Shown: in pieces, positions 1 to 8,731 of the stretch
How positions within the stretch are numbered: position 1 is the first letter of the stretch
Layout: the number at the start of each line of letters is the position of its first letter
Source: Amycolatopsis iheyensis
GTDB taxonomy: Bacteria > Actinomycetota > Actinomycetes > Mycobacteriales > Pseudonocardiaceae
Direction: 5' to 3'
Assembly (NCBI RefSeq): GCF_024703995.1
Contig: NZ_JAMXQV010000015.1
Location: 124,001 to 188,000, forward strand
DNA: 64,000 bases
Notes under the pieces: generated by a model
What the model was told of the DNA's origin: nothing
Database searches by the model: none
What the model saw: the letters and a program-made list of their open reading frames with translations, nothing else
Position numbers and translations under genes: made by a program

Positions 1-104
1 CCGTTCTCGGCGAAGACCCGCTGCGCCGCGGCGAGGAGCTGGGCCCGGCGCTCGGTCCGGGGCAGGCGCACCCCGCGTTGCTGCAGCCGCGTCATCTCCG
101 TCAT
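1..104 (-). CDS. TetR-family transcriptional regulator, N-terminal fragment
   Basis: Only the first 34 codons lie in the window; the gene continues past the left edge. The visible residues end in AQLLAAAQRVFAENG, the usual first helix of a TetR DNA-binding domain. The ATG at 104-102 has a GGAGG six bases upstream on the minus strand (115-111), which settles the start. It is divergent from the alpha/beta hydrolase. Mycobacterium tuberculosis has a TetR gene (Rv3208) beside its DUF3152/moeZ genes, so the position fits a conserved block. Ligand and targets cannot be judged from this fragment. Confidence 0.8.
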   Translation of the reverse strand, partial: MTEMTRLQQRGVRLPRTERRAQLLAAAQRVFAEN

Positions 105-217
105 GTACTTCCTCCCGTCTTCGCACCTTCGACGGGCGGGGTCGCCACCGCGTGAAGTCGTCCTGAAGATTACTCGCCGGTATGTATGCCTTGCCAAGTG
201 TCGGGCATCCTGGATTC

Positions 218-1195
218 GTGAAGACCCCTGTGACCACCCGGGCGCCGCTGACCCACGTGCCCCTGTCGCCCAGGGAACTGCCGTCCCTCGAGCCGATCCT
301 GCCGCCGTGGCCGGCGACCTACGAAGAGGTCGGCACCGCCCGCCTCCACGTCCGTCGCACGCCGGGCCCGGACGGCGTGCCCGCGGTGTACCTGCACGGC
401 CTCGGCGGCTCGTCGACGAACTGGACCGACCTGGCCGCGCTGCTCGCGCCGGTCGCCGGCGGCACCGCGCCCGACCTGCCCGGCTTCGGCTCCTCCGAGC
501 CTGAAGCGGGCTTCGACTTCAGCCTCCAGGCGCACGCCGAGGTCGTCGCCAGGCACATCGAGGACGTCGGCGCGCCCGTGCACCTGCTCGGCAACTCGAT
601 GGGCGGGGCGATCGCGTTGCTGATCGCCGAACGGCGCCCGGAGCTGGTGAAGACGCTGACGCTGATCTCGCCCGCCATGCCGGACCGGCGGCCCGACCCG
701 CGGCGGCTGTCGGACCCGAGGATGGCGCTGGCGTACCTGCCGCTGGTCGGCGCCCGGGTGCGGGCGCAGCTGGCCGCGCTCGGCCCGCGGGAACGCGCCG
801 CGCAGGTGATCGACCTCTGCTTCGCCGACCCGTCGCGGTTCCCCGAGAGCCGGCTGGACGAGCTCGCCGAGGAGCACGGCGCCCGCGCCGGGTTCGCCTG
901 GGCCGCGCCCGCGATGGCCCGCAGCACGTTCGCGATCTTCCGGGCCTGGTCGACGCTGGGGAAGGCGTCGCTCTGGGCGGCCGCGCCGCGGGTTCAGGCG
1001 CCGACGCTGGTGGTCTGGGGCCGCGAAGACCGCGTGATCTCGGTGCGGCGGGCGAGCCGGACCGCCCGGGCGCTGCCGAGGGCCCGCCTCCTGGTGCTGC
1101 CGCGCACGGGGCACGTGGCGCAGATGGAGCGTCCGGTCGTGGTCGCGAAGGCGGTCCTGGGGATGTGGGAGCACGTCGACGCGGGCACCTGGTAG
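218..1195 (+). CDS. alpha/beta hydrolase
   Basis: A 325-residue alpha/beta-hydrolase-fold protein. The oxyanion-hole region is HGLGG, the nucleophile elbow is GNSMGG, the acid lies in WGREDRV and the catalytic His in RTGHVAQME, so the triad looks complete. No signal peptide is seen, so it is probably cytoplasmic. An in-frame ATG exists at 182. I prefer the GTG at 218 because CATCCT (206-211) sits six bases before it, the leaderless pattern seen repeatedly in this window, while the ATG has no ribosome binding site. The substrate is unknown; lipase/esterase LipV (Rv3203) is a hydrolase of similar context in M. tuberculosis. The gene is divergent from TetR. Confidence 0.85.
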   Translation: MKTPVTTRAPLTHVPLSPRELPSLEPILPPWPATYEEVGTARLHVRRTPGPDGVPAVYLHGLGGSSTNWTDLAALLAPVAGGTAPDLPGFGSSEPEAGFDFSLQAHAEVVARHIEDVGAPVHLLGNSMGGAIALLIAERRPELVKTLTLISPAMPDRRPDPRRLSDPRMALAYLPLVGARVRAQLAALGPRERAAQVIDLCFADPSRFPESRLDELAEEHGARAGFAWAAPAMARSTFAIFRAWSTLGKASLWAAAPRVQAPTLVVWGREDRVISVRRASRTARALPRARLLVLPRTGHVAQMERPVVVAKAVLGMWEHVDAGTW

Positions 1196-1275
1196 CCCGA
1201 TCGGGCGACCACAAATCCCCGGGTGGACCGCCAGTCGCCGATAACGGTTCGGTGGCGCTGTGGCACCCTGGTGCG

Positions 1276-2430
1276 GTGGACCGGGTGAAGCACGACGCGC
1301 GAGGCGAAGATCGCCGGGCTCCCCACCGCGCGTCGGCCCGCCGCGAGTCCGAGTTCGAGGAGCCGTCGCGCACCGGGCAGTACCGCCCGTCGAAGGCGCC
1401 GGCCCAGCGCGTCAGCGAGGACCGCTACCGCCCCGGCGGCCGGCGGACCAGCGCCGAGCCGCTGAGTGCGTCGTGGAAGCCGCACCACGAAGCCGCGGAG
1501 GCGAAGCAGGAGGCCGCGCCGCCGAAGTCCGCCTTCGCGAAGCTCACCAAGACCTACGGCTGGCGCGTCTACGCGCTGCCGATCCTCGTCGTGCTGACCG
1601 TGCTCGTCGTGGTCAACACCGCCAACAGCCCGGCCCAGCCGATCGCCGAGGAGGGCGCCGGCCAGAGCGTCGAGTCCGCGGGCGGGGACGCGGCCGGCGG
1701 CGCCATCGACGGCAACGGCGAGCAGGCCATCCCGGAGAACCCGGCCACTCCCGTCGACCTCAAAGTGCCGACCGCGGACCTGCCCAACGGCATCCCGTTC
1801 ACCCAGGCCGGCACCGGCCAGTGGCACACGGTGCCGGGCAGCGGGCCGAAGGTCGGCACCGGGAAGCTGTACACCTACACCGTCGACGTCGAGGACGGCA
1901 TCGACGCGGCGAGCTACGCCGGTGACGACGCCTTCGCCGCCGCCGTCGAGGGCACGCTTTCCAACCCGACCCAGGGCTGGACGTGGGACGGCAAGATCGC
2001 GCTGCAGCGCGTCGACAAGAACTTCCCGAACCCGACGTTCAAGGTGAGCCTCACCACGCCGGAGACCACGCACCGCGCGGACGCCTGCGGGTTCCAGATC
2101 AAGTTCGAGGCGTCCTGCTACCGCAAGAGCCTCGGCCGGGTGCTGATCAACCTGGCTCGCTGGGTGCGCGGGGCGAAGGCGTACGGCGCCGACATGACCG
2201 GGTACCGGCAGTACGCCATCAACCACGAGGTCGGGCACGCGCTGGGCAACCAGCACGTCGGCTGCGGCGGCAACGACCAGCCGGCGCCGGTGATGATGCA
2301 GCAGTCCTTCGGCGTGGCCGACGACTACGTCTCGATGCTCAACGACATCCCCGGCGGCGACAAGGGCAAGGTGGCCAAGGACGGCCGGGTCTGCAAGACC
2401 AACTCCTGGCCGAACCCCACGCCGCAGTAA
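1276..2430 (+). CDS. DUF3152 membrane-anchored zinc-protease-like protein
   Basis: A 384-residue protein with a long charged N-terminal cytoplasmic tail, one membrane segment (about residues 96-114, VYALPILVVLTVLVVV) and an extracellular DUF3152 domain. That domain carries NHEVGHALGNQH, an HExxH-type zinc motif followed by a third His, and GCGGNDQPAPVMMQQ, as in metzincin-like proteases. The family is actinobacterial (Rv3207c in M. tuberculosis) and its proteolytic activity is inferred, not established. The reading frame is open from 1165 inside the preceding gene. I choose the GTG at 1276, which has CACCCT six bases upstream (1264-1269). It precedes moeZ as in mycobacteria. Confidence 0.85.
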   Translation: MDRVKHDARGEDRRAPHRASARRESEFEEPSRTGQYRPSKAPAQRVSEDRYRPGGRRTSAEPLSASWKPHHEAAEAKQEAAPPKSAFAKLTKTYGWRVYALPILVVLTVLVVVNTANSPAQPIAEEGAGQSVESAGGDAAGGAIDGNGEQAIPENPATPVDLKVPTADLPNGIPFTQAGTGQWHTVPGSGPKVGTGKLYTYTVDVEDGIDAASYAGDDAFAAAVEGTLSNPTQGWTWDGKIALQRVDKNFPNPTFKVSLTTPETTHRADACGFQIKFEASCYRKSLGRVLINLARWVRGAKAYGADMTGYRQYAINHEVGHALGNQHVGCGGNDQPAPVMMQQSFGVADDYVSMLNDIPGGDKGKVAKDGRVCKTNSWPNPTPQ

Positions 2431-2526
2431 TCGGCTGTCTCAGCATCCGGGAGCGGGAAGGTCTATTTGCCCCCGCGCGTTGTGCATAGTGGGATGGACG
2501 CGACCCGCGTGCGAGATGGAGGACCA

Positions 2527-3702
2527 ATGTCAGCACTGCCGCCGCTCGTCGAGCCGGCTGCCGAGCTCACGAAGGAAGAGGTGGCCCGCTACAGCCGCCA
2601 CCTGATCATCCCGGACGTCGGGGTGACCGGGCAGAAGCGGCTGAAGAACGCGAAGGTCCTGGTGATCGGCGCCGGCGGCCTCGGCAGCCCCGCGCTGCTG
2701 TACCTGGCCGCGGCCGGCGTCGGCACGCTCGGCATCGTCGACTTCGACGTCGTCGACGAGTCGAACCTGCAGCGCCAGGTCATCCACGGCCAGTCGGACA
2801 TCGACAAGCTCAAGGCCGCCTCCGCGCAGGAGTCGATCGCCGAGATCAACCCGCTGGTCAAGGTGCACCTGCACACCGACCGGCTGGACTCGTCGAACGC
2901 GCTCGAGATCTTCGAGCAGTACGACCTGATCGTCGACGGCACCGACAACTTCGCCACGCGCTACCTGGTGAACGACGCCGCGGTGCTGCTGGGCAAGCCG
3001 TACGTCTGGGGCTCGATCTTCCGGTTCGAGGGCCAGGTCAGCGTGTTCTGGGAGGACGCGCCGAACGGCAAGGGCCTCAACTACCGCGACCTCTACCCGG
3101 AGCCGCCGCCCCCGGGCATGGTTCCCTCCTGCGCCGAGGGTGGCGTGCTGGGCGTGCTGTGCGCGTCCATCGGCTCGATCATGGTGACCGAGGCGATCAA
3201 GCTCATCACCGGCATCGGCGAGACGCTGCTCGGGCGGCTCATCAGCTACGACGCGCTGGAGATGAAGTACCGCGAGGTCAAGATCCGCAAGGACCCGGAG
3301 ACCCCGAAGATCACCGAGCTGATCGACTACGAGGCGTTCTGCGGCGTGGTTTCCGACGAGGCCGCGCAGGCCGCGTCGGGCAGCACGATCACGCCGGCGG
3401 AGCTCAAGGCCAAGTTCGACAACGGCGACAACTTCGCCCTGATCGACGTCCGCGAGCAGCACGAGTACGAGATCGTCAACATCAAGGGCGCGACGCTGAT
3501 CCCGAAGGACCGCATCCTCTCGGGCGAGGCGCTGGCGGAGCTGCCGCAGGACAAGCCGATCGTCCTGCACTGCAAGTCCGGCGCCCGGTCCGCGGAGGCG
3601 CTCGCCGCCCTGCACGCGGCCGGGTTCAAGGACGCGACGCACCTCGGCGGTGGCGTGCTGGCCTGGGCGAAGCAGATCGACCCGAGCCTGCCGACCTACT
3701 GA
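2527..3702 (+). CDS. moeZ: adenylyltransferase/sulfurtransferase MoeZ
   Basis: A 391-residue two-domain protein. The N-terminal E1/ThiF-like domain has the nucleotide-binding GAGGLGSPALLYLAAAGVG and the adenylation residues DLIVDGTDNFATR. The C-terminal rhodanese domain (from about residue 290) carries the active-site loop CKSGAR. MoeZ adenylates sulfur-carrier proteins (MoaD2, ThiS and CysO type) and transfers sulfur to make their thiocarboxylates, feeding molybdopterin, thiamine and cysteine synthesis. The ATG at 2527 has GGAGG four bases upstream (2518-2522); earlier in-frame starts at 2467 and 2494 lack one. A molybdopterin nitrate reductase is encoded 1.5 kb downstream. A strong hairpin follows the stop codon. 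Confidence 0.93.
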   Translation: MSALPPLVEPAAELTKEEVARYSRHLIIPDVGVTGQKRLKNAKVLVIGAGGLGSPALLYLAAAGVGTLGIVDFDVVDESNLQRQVIHGQSDIDKLKAASAQESIAEINPLVKVHLHTDRLDSSNALEIFEQYDLIVDGTDNFATRYLVNDAAVLLGKPYVWGSIFRFEGQVSVFWEDAPNGKGLNYRDLYPEPPPPGMVPSCAEGGVLGVLCASIGSIMVTEAIKLITGIGETLLGRLISYDALEMKYREVKIRKDPETPKITELIDYEAFCGVVSDEAAQAASGSTITPAELKAKFDNGDNFALIDVREQHEYEIVNIKGATLIPKDRILSGEALAELPQDKPIVLHCKSGARSAEALAALHAAGFKDATHLGGGVLAWAKQIDPSLPTY

Positions 3703-3714
3703 CAGTGGCCTCCC

Positions 3715-3750
3715 GTGAAGGCCGCCTCCGGCTTCGGAGGCGGCCTTCAC
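3715..3750 (+). terminator. hairpin terminator after moeZ
   Basis: A perfect 16-bp stem, GTGAAGGCCGCCTCCG (3715-3730), closes over a 4-base GCTT loop with its complement at 3735-3750. There is no U-tract, as is usual for actinobacterial terminators. It starts 13 bases after the moeZ stop codon. Confidence 0.75.
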
Positions 3751-3820
3751 GGCATTTCGGGCACCCGGCAAAACCGTGCGTGACCAGCGCGTCTTCTCGA
3801 TCGTGGACCACCCGGCCGGG

Positions 3821-3826
3821 TACCGT
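3821..3826 (+). promoter_or_regulatory. -10 box for a leaderless transcript
   Basis: TACCGT ends eight bases before the GTG at 3835. No Shine-Dalgarno sequence lies between, so transcription probably starts at the initiation codon. Confidence 0.5.
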
Positions 3827-3834
3827 CACCAGTT

Positions 3835-4632
3835 GTGCGGACAACCCTCGAACGTCCTCCGGCGCACGTCTGCGCGGCCTTCGGCGGTCTCGGCGACGCC
3901 AGTGAGCCGATGCCGGACTCGACGGCGTGGCGCTGCGGCGACCTCGTGTTCAAGCCGGTCACGGACAAGGCGAAGACGCTGTGGACGGCCCGCGCGCTCG
4001 ACTACGCCGACGAGCCGGGCCTGCGGGTCGCGAAGCCGGTCCGGTCGACGGACGGCCGCTGGATCGTCGGCGGCTGGACGGCGTCGAGGTTCGTGGCGGG
4101 CACCCCGGAGCACCGCGGCGAGGAGGCGGTGCTGGCGGCGGTGAAGCTGCACCGCGCCACGATGGGCTTGCCCCGACCGGACTTCATCGCCGGCCGCCGC
4201 GACGTCGACGCGATCGCCGACCGGGTGGCGTGGGAAGAGCTGGAGGTCCCGCTGGAGGAGACGAAGGGCGGCCGCTGGTTCGAGGTCCTCGCCGGTGCCC
4301 GCCGCCCGATCAAGCTGCCGTCGCAGGTGGCCCACGGCGAGCTGCTGGCGGGCCTGCTCTTCGACGGCGACGCGGCTCCGGGCGTCGTCGACTTCGTCCC
4401 GTACTACCGGCCGGGCGAGTACGGCGCGGCGATCGTGGCGGTGGACGCGCTGGCGTGGGGTGGGGCCTCGCGGGAGCTGCTGGAGCGGTGGGCGCACCTG
4501 CCGGAGTGGCCGCAGCTGCTGCTGCGCGCGGTGTTGTTCCGGTTGGCGTCGAACGCGCTGAACCCGCGTTCGACGCAGGCGTCGCTCGACGGGCTGCGGG
4601 TCGCGTCGCGCGAGGTGAGCGGGGTCTTGTGA
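3835..4632 (+). CDS. TIGR02569 family protein
   Basis: A 265-residue cytoplasmic protein of the actinobacterial family TIGR02569 (Rv3205c in M. tuberculosis), found beside moeZ and adnAB in that species. The family has a distant aminoglycoside-phosphotransferase-like look: an N-terminal LVFKPV-type lysine strand and a C-terminal VVDFVPYYRPGEYGAAIVAVDALAW resembling the metal-binding loop. No biochemical function is established, so phosphotransferase activity is only a suggestion. The GTG start at 3835 is supported by TACCGT eight bases upstream. Confidence 0.8.
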   Translation: MRTTLERPPAHVCAAFGGLGDASEPMPDSTAWRCGDLVFKPVTDKAKTLWTARALDYADEPGLRVAKPVRSTDGRWIVGGWTASRFVAGTPEHRGEEAVLAAVKLHRATMGLPRPDFIAGRRDVDAIADRVAWEELEVPLEETKGGRWFEVLAGARRPIKLPSQVAHGELLAGLLFDGDAAPGVVDFVPYYRPGEYGAAIVAVDALAWGGASRELLERWAHLPEWPQLLLRAVLFRLASNALNPRSTQASLDGLRVASREVSGVL

Positions 4633-4683
4633 GCGGTCTGCCGCTCCGGGATGATGGGGCGATGACCAGCTGCCGAAAGGGCC

Positions 4684-5109
4684 ATGCCGCGTAGGCGCCC
4701 CGGAAGTCTCCGCCGCACCCGGCGACTCGATGTCGCGGGGCCGCCGCCGGACAAGATCCCTCACCTCTCTCGCCGTGTCATGCGGCAACTCGCTTTCGCC
4801 GAAGCGGATGCCGGGCTGGTGCCCGGCGCCGTCGCCCGTGCGCTCCGGGGCTGGCGACACCGCACCCGGCCGCCCTTTCGTCATTGGCTGCCGGACTGCC
4901 CCTGCCCCGGCTGCGACCCGCTCGAGGTCCGGGAGGATCTCGCGCAGCTGCTCAGCGCCCTGCCGCGCCGGGAGCGGGCGCTGATCGGAGCCGAGCTTTC
5001 GAAGGCCGACCGGCGGTTCCTCGCGCTGACGCTGCCCGACCCGTTCGCCGCGTCGCCGAGGTGGTTCGAACGACGGCTCGCCGACCAGCACGGCCGCGGG
5101 CCGTTGTGA
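4684..5109 (+). CDS. hypothetical protein with CPCPGC motif
   Basis: A 141-residue basic protein that I cannot assign to a family. The first 20 residues are arginine-rich. The centre holds CPCPGC, a compact cysteine cluster that could bind metal, and the C-terminal half is predicted helical (DPLEVREDLAQLLSALPRRE). Codon usage matches its neighbours, and it sits alone between the TIGR02569 gene and the nitrate operon. The ATG at 4684 has a weak GAAAGGG seven bases upstream; a shorter form starting near 4779 is possible. Confidence 0.6.
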   Translation: MPRRRPGSLRRTRRLDVAGPPPDKIPHLSRRVMRQLAFAEADAGLVPGAVARALRGWRHRTRPPFRHWLPDCPCPGCDPLEVREDLAQLLSALPRRERALIGAELSKADRRFLALTLPDPFAASPRWFERRLADQHGRGPL

Positions 5110-5157
5110 CGCGGGTCATGCACCTCACCGCCTGGTCCCCGGGACTCCCGCCGTAAT

Positions 5158-5194
5158 GTCAACTGCCTGAAACATTCGGTCGATTCCGAGTAAC
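5158..5194 (+). promoter_or_regulatory. candidate GlnR site upstream of the nitrate operon
   Basis: GTCAA-N6-GAAAC (5158-5173) resembles the actinobacterial GlnR box GTnAC-N6-GAAAC, and a GTAAC half-site follows at 5190-5194. GlnR activates nitrogen-assimilation genes, including nas operons, in actinomycetes. The second pair of half-sites is degenerate, so the match is partial. Confidence 0.5.
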
Positions 5195-5241
5195 ACGGCC
5201 TCCTTAGCGTCAGGGCATTCCCGAACGCCGAGGAGGTGCCC

Positions 5242-7284
5242 GTGCCGCAGGTCGACACCCACTGCCCGTACTGCGCGCTGCAGTGCGGGATGCACCTCGA
5301 CGGCGTCCGCGTCACGCCGCGGGACTTCCCGGTCAACGCCGGCGGCCTGTGCCAGAAGGGCTGGACTTCCGGCGCCCTCCTGACTTCGCCGAGCCGGCTG
5401 ACCACCCCGATGGTTCGGGTGGCCGGCGCGCTCGAGCCCGTCAGCTGGGACTTCGCCCTCGGCTTCGTCGCCCGCAAGCTGCGGGAAACGCAGGAAAACC
5501 ACGGCCCCGACGCCGTCGCGGTCTTCGGCGGTGGGGGACTGACCAACGAGAAGGCCTACCTGCTCGGCAAGTTCGCCCGGGTCGCGCTCGGGACGTCGCA
5601 GATCGACTACAACGGCCGCTTCTGCATGTCCTCGGCCGCCGCCGCGGGGATCAAGGCCTTCGGCGCCGACCGCGGGATGCCGTTCCCCGTCACGGATCTC
5701 CAGCGCGCCGACGTCGTGCTGCTCGCCGGGGCCAACCCGGCCGAGACCATGCCGCCGTTCACGCAGCACCTGCGTGGCGCCGACCTGATCGTCGTCGACC
5801 CGCGGCGCACGCCGACCGCCGAGCTGGCGAGCCTGCACCTCGCGCCCGCGCCCGGCACGGACCTCGCGCTGGCGCTGGGCATCCTGCACGCCGTCGTCGA
5901 AGGCGGCCACCTGGACCAGTCCTATGTGGACGAACGCACGAACGGCTTCGACGCCGTGTGGCGGATTGCCTCGTCCTGGTGGCCGGAGCGCGCCGAGCGC
6001 GTCACCGGTGTCCCGGCCGCGGATATGCGGCTCGCCGCCGCGAAGCTCGCGCAAGCCCGCAACGCCTACGTCCTCACCGCCCGCGGCACCGAGCAGCACG
6101 CCACCGGCACCGCGAACGTCGGCGGCTGGATCAACCTCGCCCTCTCCCTCGGCCTGCCGGGTCGCGCGGGCTCCGGCTTCGGCTGCCTCACCGGCCAGGG
6201 CAACGGCCAGGGTGGCCGCGAGCACGGCCAGAAGGCCGACCAGCTGCCCGGCTACCGCAAGCTCGACGACCCGGCCGCGCGCGAGTACGTCGCCGGCGTC
6301 TGGGGCGTCGACCCGGACAGCCTGCCCGGGCCCGGCCGCTCGGCCACCGAACTCCTCGAAGCGCTCGGCACCGAAGACGGCCCGAAGGCGCTGATGGTGT
6401 TCGGCAGCAACGTCGTCGTGTCGGCTCCGCGGTCGGGCCGGATCCAGGCGCGGCTGTCCGAACTGGACTTCCTGGTCGTCGCCGACTTCGTGCTGTCGGA
6501 GACCGCGCGACTGGCCGACGTCGTTCTCCCGGTCACGCAGTGGGCGGAGGAGCAGGGCACGCTCACCAACCTCGAAGGCCGGATCCTGCTGCGGCGCAAG
6601 GCCCTCGACCCGCCACCGGGCGTCCGGTCCGACCTGGACGTCCTCAACGGACTCGCGAAGCACCTGGGAAAGCCGGGCTTTCCGGCCGACCCGGAGACGG
6701 TGTTCGAGGAGCTGCGAATCGCGTCCAAGGGCGGTATCGCCGACTACTCCGGCGTCAGCTACGAGCGGCTGCGCAACGGCGAGGCGCTGCACTGGCCGGT
6801 CCCGGCGGAAGACCACCCCGGCACGCCCCGGATGTTCCTCGACACCTTCGCGCATCCGGACGGCCGCGCCCGGTTCACGCCGGTCGAGCACAGCGGCCCG
6901 GCCGAGCTGCCCGACGAAGAGTTCCCGCTGCAGGCCACCACCGGCCGCGTGCTGCAGCACTACCAGTCCGGCGCGCAGACCCGGCTGATCGACGAGCTCA
7001 ACGACGTCGTCCCGGAGGTGTTCGTCGAGGTCCACCCGGACACGGCCAAACGGGCCGGGCTCGAAGAAGGCGATCCGGCCCGGATCCGCTCGCGTCGCGG
7101 GGAGACGATCGCCAAGGTGCGGTTCGTCCAGAGTCTCAAGCCCGACCTCGTGTTCCTGCCGTTCCACTTCCCCGGTGAGCAGCGCGCGAACCTGTTCACC
7201 AACCCGGCGCTCGACCCGGTCAGCCGGATGCCGGAGTTCAAGGTGTGTGCCGTGTCCTTGTCTACAGTGGATGGTGCCGCATGA
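5242..7284 (+). CDS. nasC: assimilatory nitrate reductase, molybdopterin catalytic subunit
   Basis: A 680-residue Mo-bis-MGD oxidoreductase that reduces nitrate to nitrite in the cytoplasm. The N-terminus carries the [4Fe-4S] cysteines (C8, C11, C15 and C37: CPYCALQCGM then LCQKGW). NGRFCMSSAAA holds the expected Mo-ligand cysteine, and a C-terminal molydop-binding domain ends the protein. There is no Tat signal, as expected for an assimilatory enzyme. The GTG at 5242 has AGGAGG five bases upstream (5231-5236); a GTG at 5236 overlaps that site and is less likely. Its stop overlaps the next start by ATGA, so it is translationally coupled to its electron-transfer partner. Confidence 0.92.
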   Translation: MPQVDTHCPYCALQCGMHLDGVRVTPRDFPVNAGGLCQKGWTSGALLTSPSRLTTPMVRVAGALEPVSWDFALGFVARKLRETQENHGPDAVAVFGGGGLTNEKAYLLGKFARVALGTSQIDYNGRFCMSSAAAAGIKAFGADRGMPFPVTDLQRADVVLLAGANPAETMPPFTQHLRGADLIVVDPRRTPTAELASLHLAPAPGTDLALALGILHAVVEGGHLDQSYVDERTNGFDAVWRIASSWWPERAERVTGVPAADMRLAAAKLAQARNAYVLTARGTEQHATGTANVGGWINLALSLGLPGRAGSGFGCLTGQGNGQGGREHGQKADQLPGYRKLDDPAAREYVAGVWGVDPDSLPGPGRSATELLEALGTEDGPKALMVFGSNVVVSAPRSGRIQARLSELDFLVVADFVLSETARLADVVLPVTQWAEEQGTLTNLEGRILLRRKALDPPPGVRSDLDVLNGLAKHLGKPGFPADPETVFEELRIASKGGIADYSGVSYERLRNGEALHWPVPAEDHPGTPRMFLDTFAHPDGRARFTPVEHSGPAELPDEEFPLQATTGRVLQHYQSGAQTRLIDELNDVVPEVFVEVHPDTAKRAGLEEGDPARIRSRRGETIAKVRFVQSLKPDLVFLPFHFPGEQRANLFTNPALDPVSRMPEFKVCAVSLSTVDGAA

Positions 7285-8708
7285 CCCCGCGTGAAGTCGT
7301 CATCGTCGGGTACGGCATGGCCGGCGCCCGGCTGGCCGACGAGATCCGCCGCCGCGACCCGATCGCCGAGCGCGTCCGGCTCACCGTGCTGGGCGCCGAG
7401 CCGCACGCCGCCTACAACCGGGTGCTGCTGTCCGCGGTCGTCGCGGGCGGGATGAGCGCCGAGAGCGTCCGGCTGCACGACGACGAGTGGGCCACCCGGC
7501 ACAACATCGACCTGCGGCTCGGGGTCGACGTCGCCCGGATCGACCGCGGCAAGCGCTGCGTCGAGCTCGCCGATGGGTCCACTGTGGACTACGACGCGCT
7601 CGTCCTGGCGACCGGCGCCAACCCGTGGATCCCGCCGGTCGAAGGCCTCGAAGCCGGGCCGGGCGTGGTCGCCTTCCGCAGTCTCGACGACTGCGCCAAG
7701 ATCCTGGACGCCGCCCGCTACGGCGCGCCGGTCGCCGTCCTCGGCGGCGGGCTGCTCGGGCTCGAAGCCGCCCGCGGGCTGGCCGGGCGCGGCAACCAGG
7801 TGACCGTCGTGCACCCGCTCGGGCACGTCATGGAACGTCAGCTCGACCCGGCCGCGGGGCACGTGCTGGCCCGCCGGCTCACCGAGCTGGGCGTGACGTT
7901 CAAGTTCGGCGCGACCGCCGCCCGCTACCTGCCCGGCGACGGCCTCAAGCTCGACGACGGCACGCTCGTCCCGGCCGACCTGGTCGTCGTCGCCGCCGGT
8001 GTGCGTGCCGAGACCCGCCTGGCCGCGGAGGCCGGCCTCGACGTCGACCTGGGCATCCTCGTGGACGACGTCCTGCGCACCAGCGACGGCCGCATCCACG
8101 CCCTCGGCGACTGCGCCCGCCACCCCGGCGCGCCGGCCGGGCTGATCCAGCCCGCGTGGGAGCAGGCCGAAGTCCTCGCCGACGTCCTGACCGGGACGAA
8201 CGCGGCCGCCCGCTACCGCGGCACGACCGCCGTCACCCGGCTCAAGGCCCGCGGCATCGACCTCGCCGCGCTGGGCGAGACGCAGCTCGACGCCGGCACC
8301 CCGGACGCCGAGGTGCTGACCTTCAACGACCCGACCGGCGGGCGCTACGGCAAGCTCGTCGTCCGCGAAAACCGGGTGACCGGGGCGATCCTGCTCGGGC
8401 TGCCCGACGCGGCCGCGACGATCACCCAGTTCCACGACCGCGGCACACCGCTGCCCGAGGATCGCCTCGGCGTGCTGCTCGGCCGCTCGCTGCCCACCGG
8501 CAGCGGCCCGGCGGCCAGCCCGGCCGACCTGCCCGCGACGACGGTGATCTGCCGTTGCAACAACGTCACCAAGGGCCGGCTGATCGAGGCCTGGAAGGCC
8601 GGGGCCACCGACACTCCCGCACTGGCGCGGGCCACGCGGGCCACGACGGGATGCGGCGGGTGCACCGACACCGTCGGCGGCATCGCCACCTGGCTCGCGG
8701 CGCAATGA
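7281..8708 (+). CDS. FAD-dependent electron-transfer subunit of nitrate reductase
   Basis: A 475-residue pyridine-nucleotide-disulfide oxidoreductase resembling the front half of NirB. The FAD motif VIVGYGMAGARLADEI is near the start, the NAD(P)H motif VLGGGLLGLEAARGL is in the middle, and a C-terminal BFD-like [2Fe-2S] domain has CRCNN and later CGGC cysteines. It most likely passes electrons from NAD(P)H to the preceding molybdoenzyme. The ATG overlaps the nasC stop (ATGA) and its own stop overlaps the ATG at 8705. The name varies between species (nasB or nasA type), so no symbol is given. Confidence 0.85.
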   Translation: MTPREVVIVGYGMAGARLADEIRRRDPIAERVRLTVLGAEPHAAYNRVLLSAVVAGGMSAESVRLHDDEWATRHNIDLRLGVDVARIDRGKRCVELADGSTVDYDALVLATGANPWIPPVEGLEAGPGVVAFRSLDDCAKILDAARYGAPVAVLGGGLLGLEAARGLAGRGNQVTVVHPLGHVMERQLDPAAGHVLARRLTELGVTFKFGATAARYLPGDGLKLDDGTLVPADLVVVAAGVRAETRLAAEAGLDVDLGILVDDVLRTSDGRIHALGDCARHPGAPAGLIQPAWEQAEVLADVLTGTNAAARYRGTTAVTRLKARGIDLAALGETQLDAGTPDAEVLTFNDPTGGRYGKLVVRENRVTGAILLGLPDAAATITQFHDRGTPLPEDRLGVLLGRSLPTGSGPAASPADLPATTVICRCNNVTKGRLIEAWKAGATDTPALARATRATTGCGGCTDTVGGIATWLAAQ

Positions 8709-8731
8709 CTTCGTCCGACAAGGAGACTGCC

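Noticed and set aside
2467..2526. N-terminal extension of MoeZ from a TTG at 2467 or an ATG at 2494
   Set aside because: The ATG at 2527 has GGAGG at good spacing, and the extension does not resemble MoeZ family N-termini.
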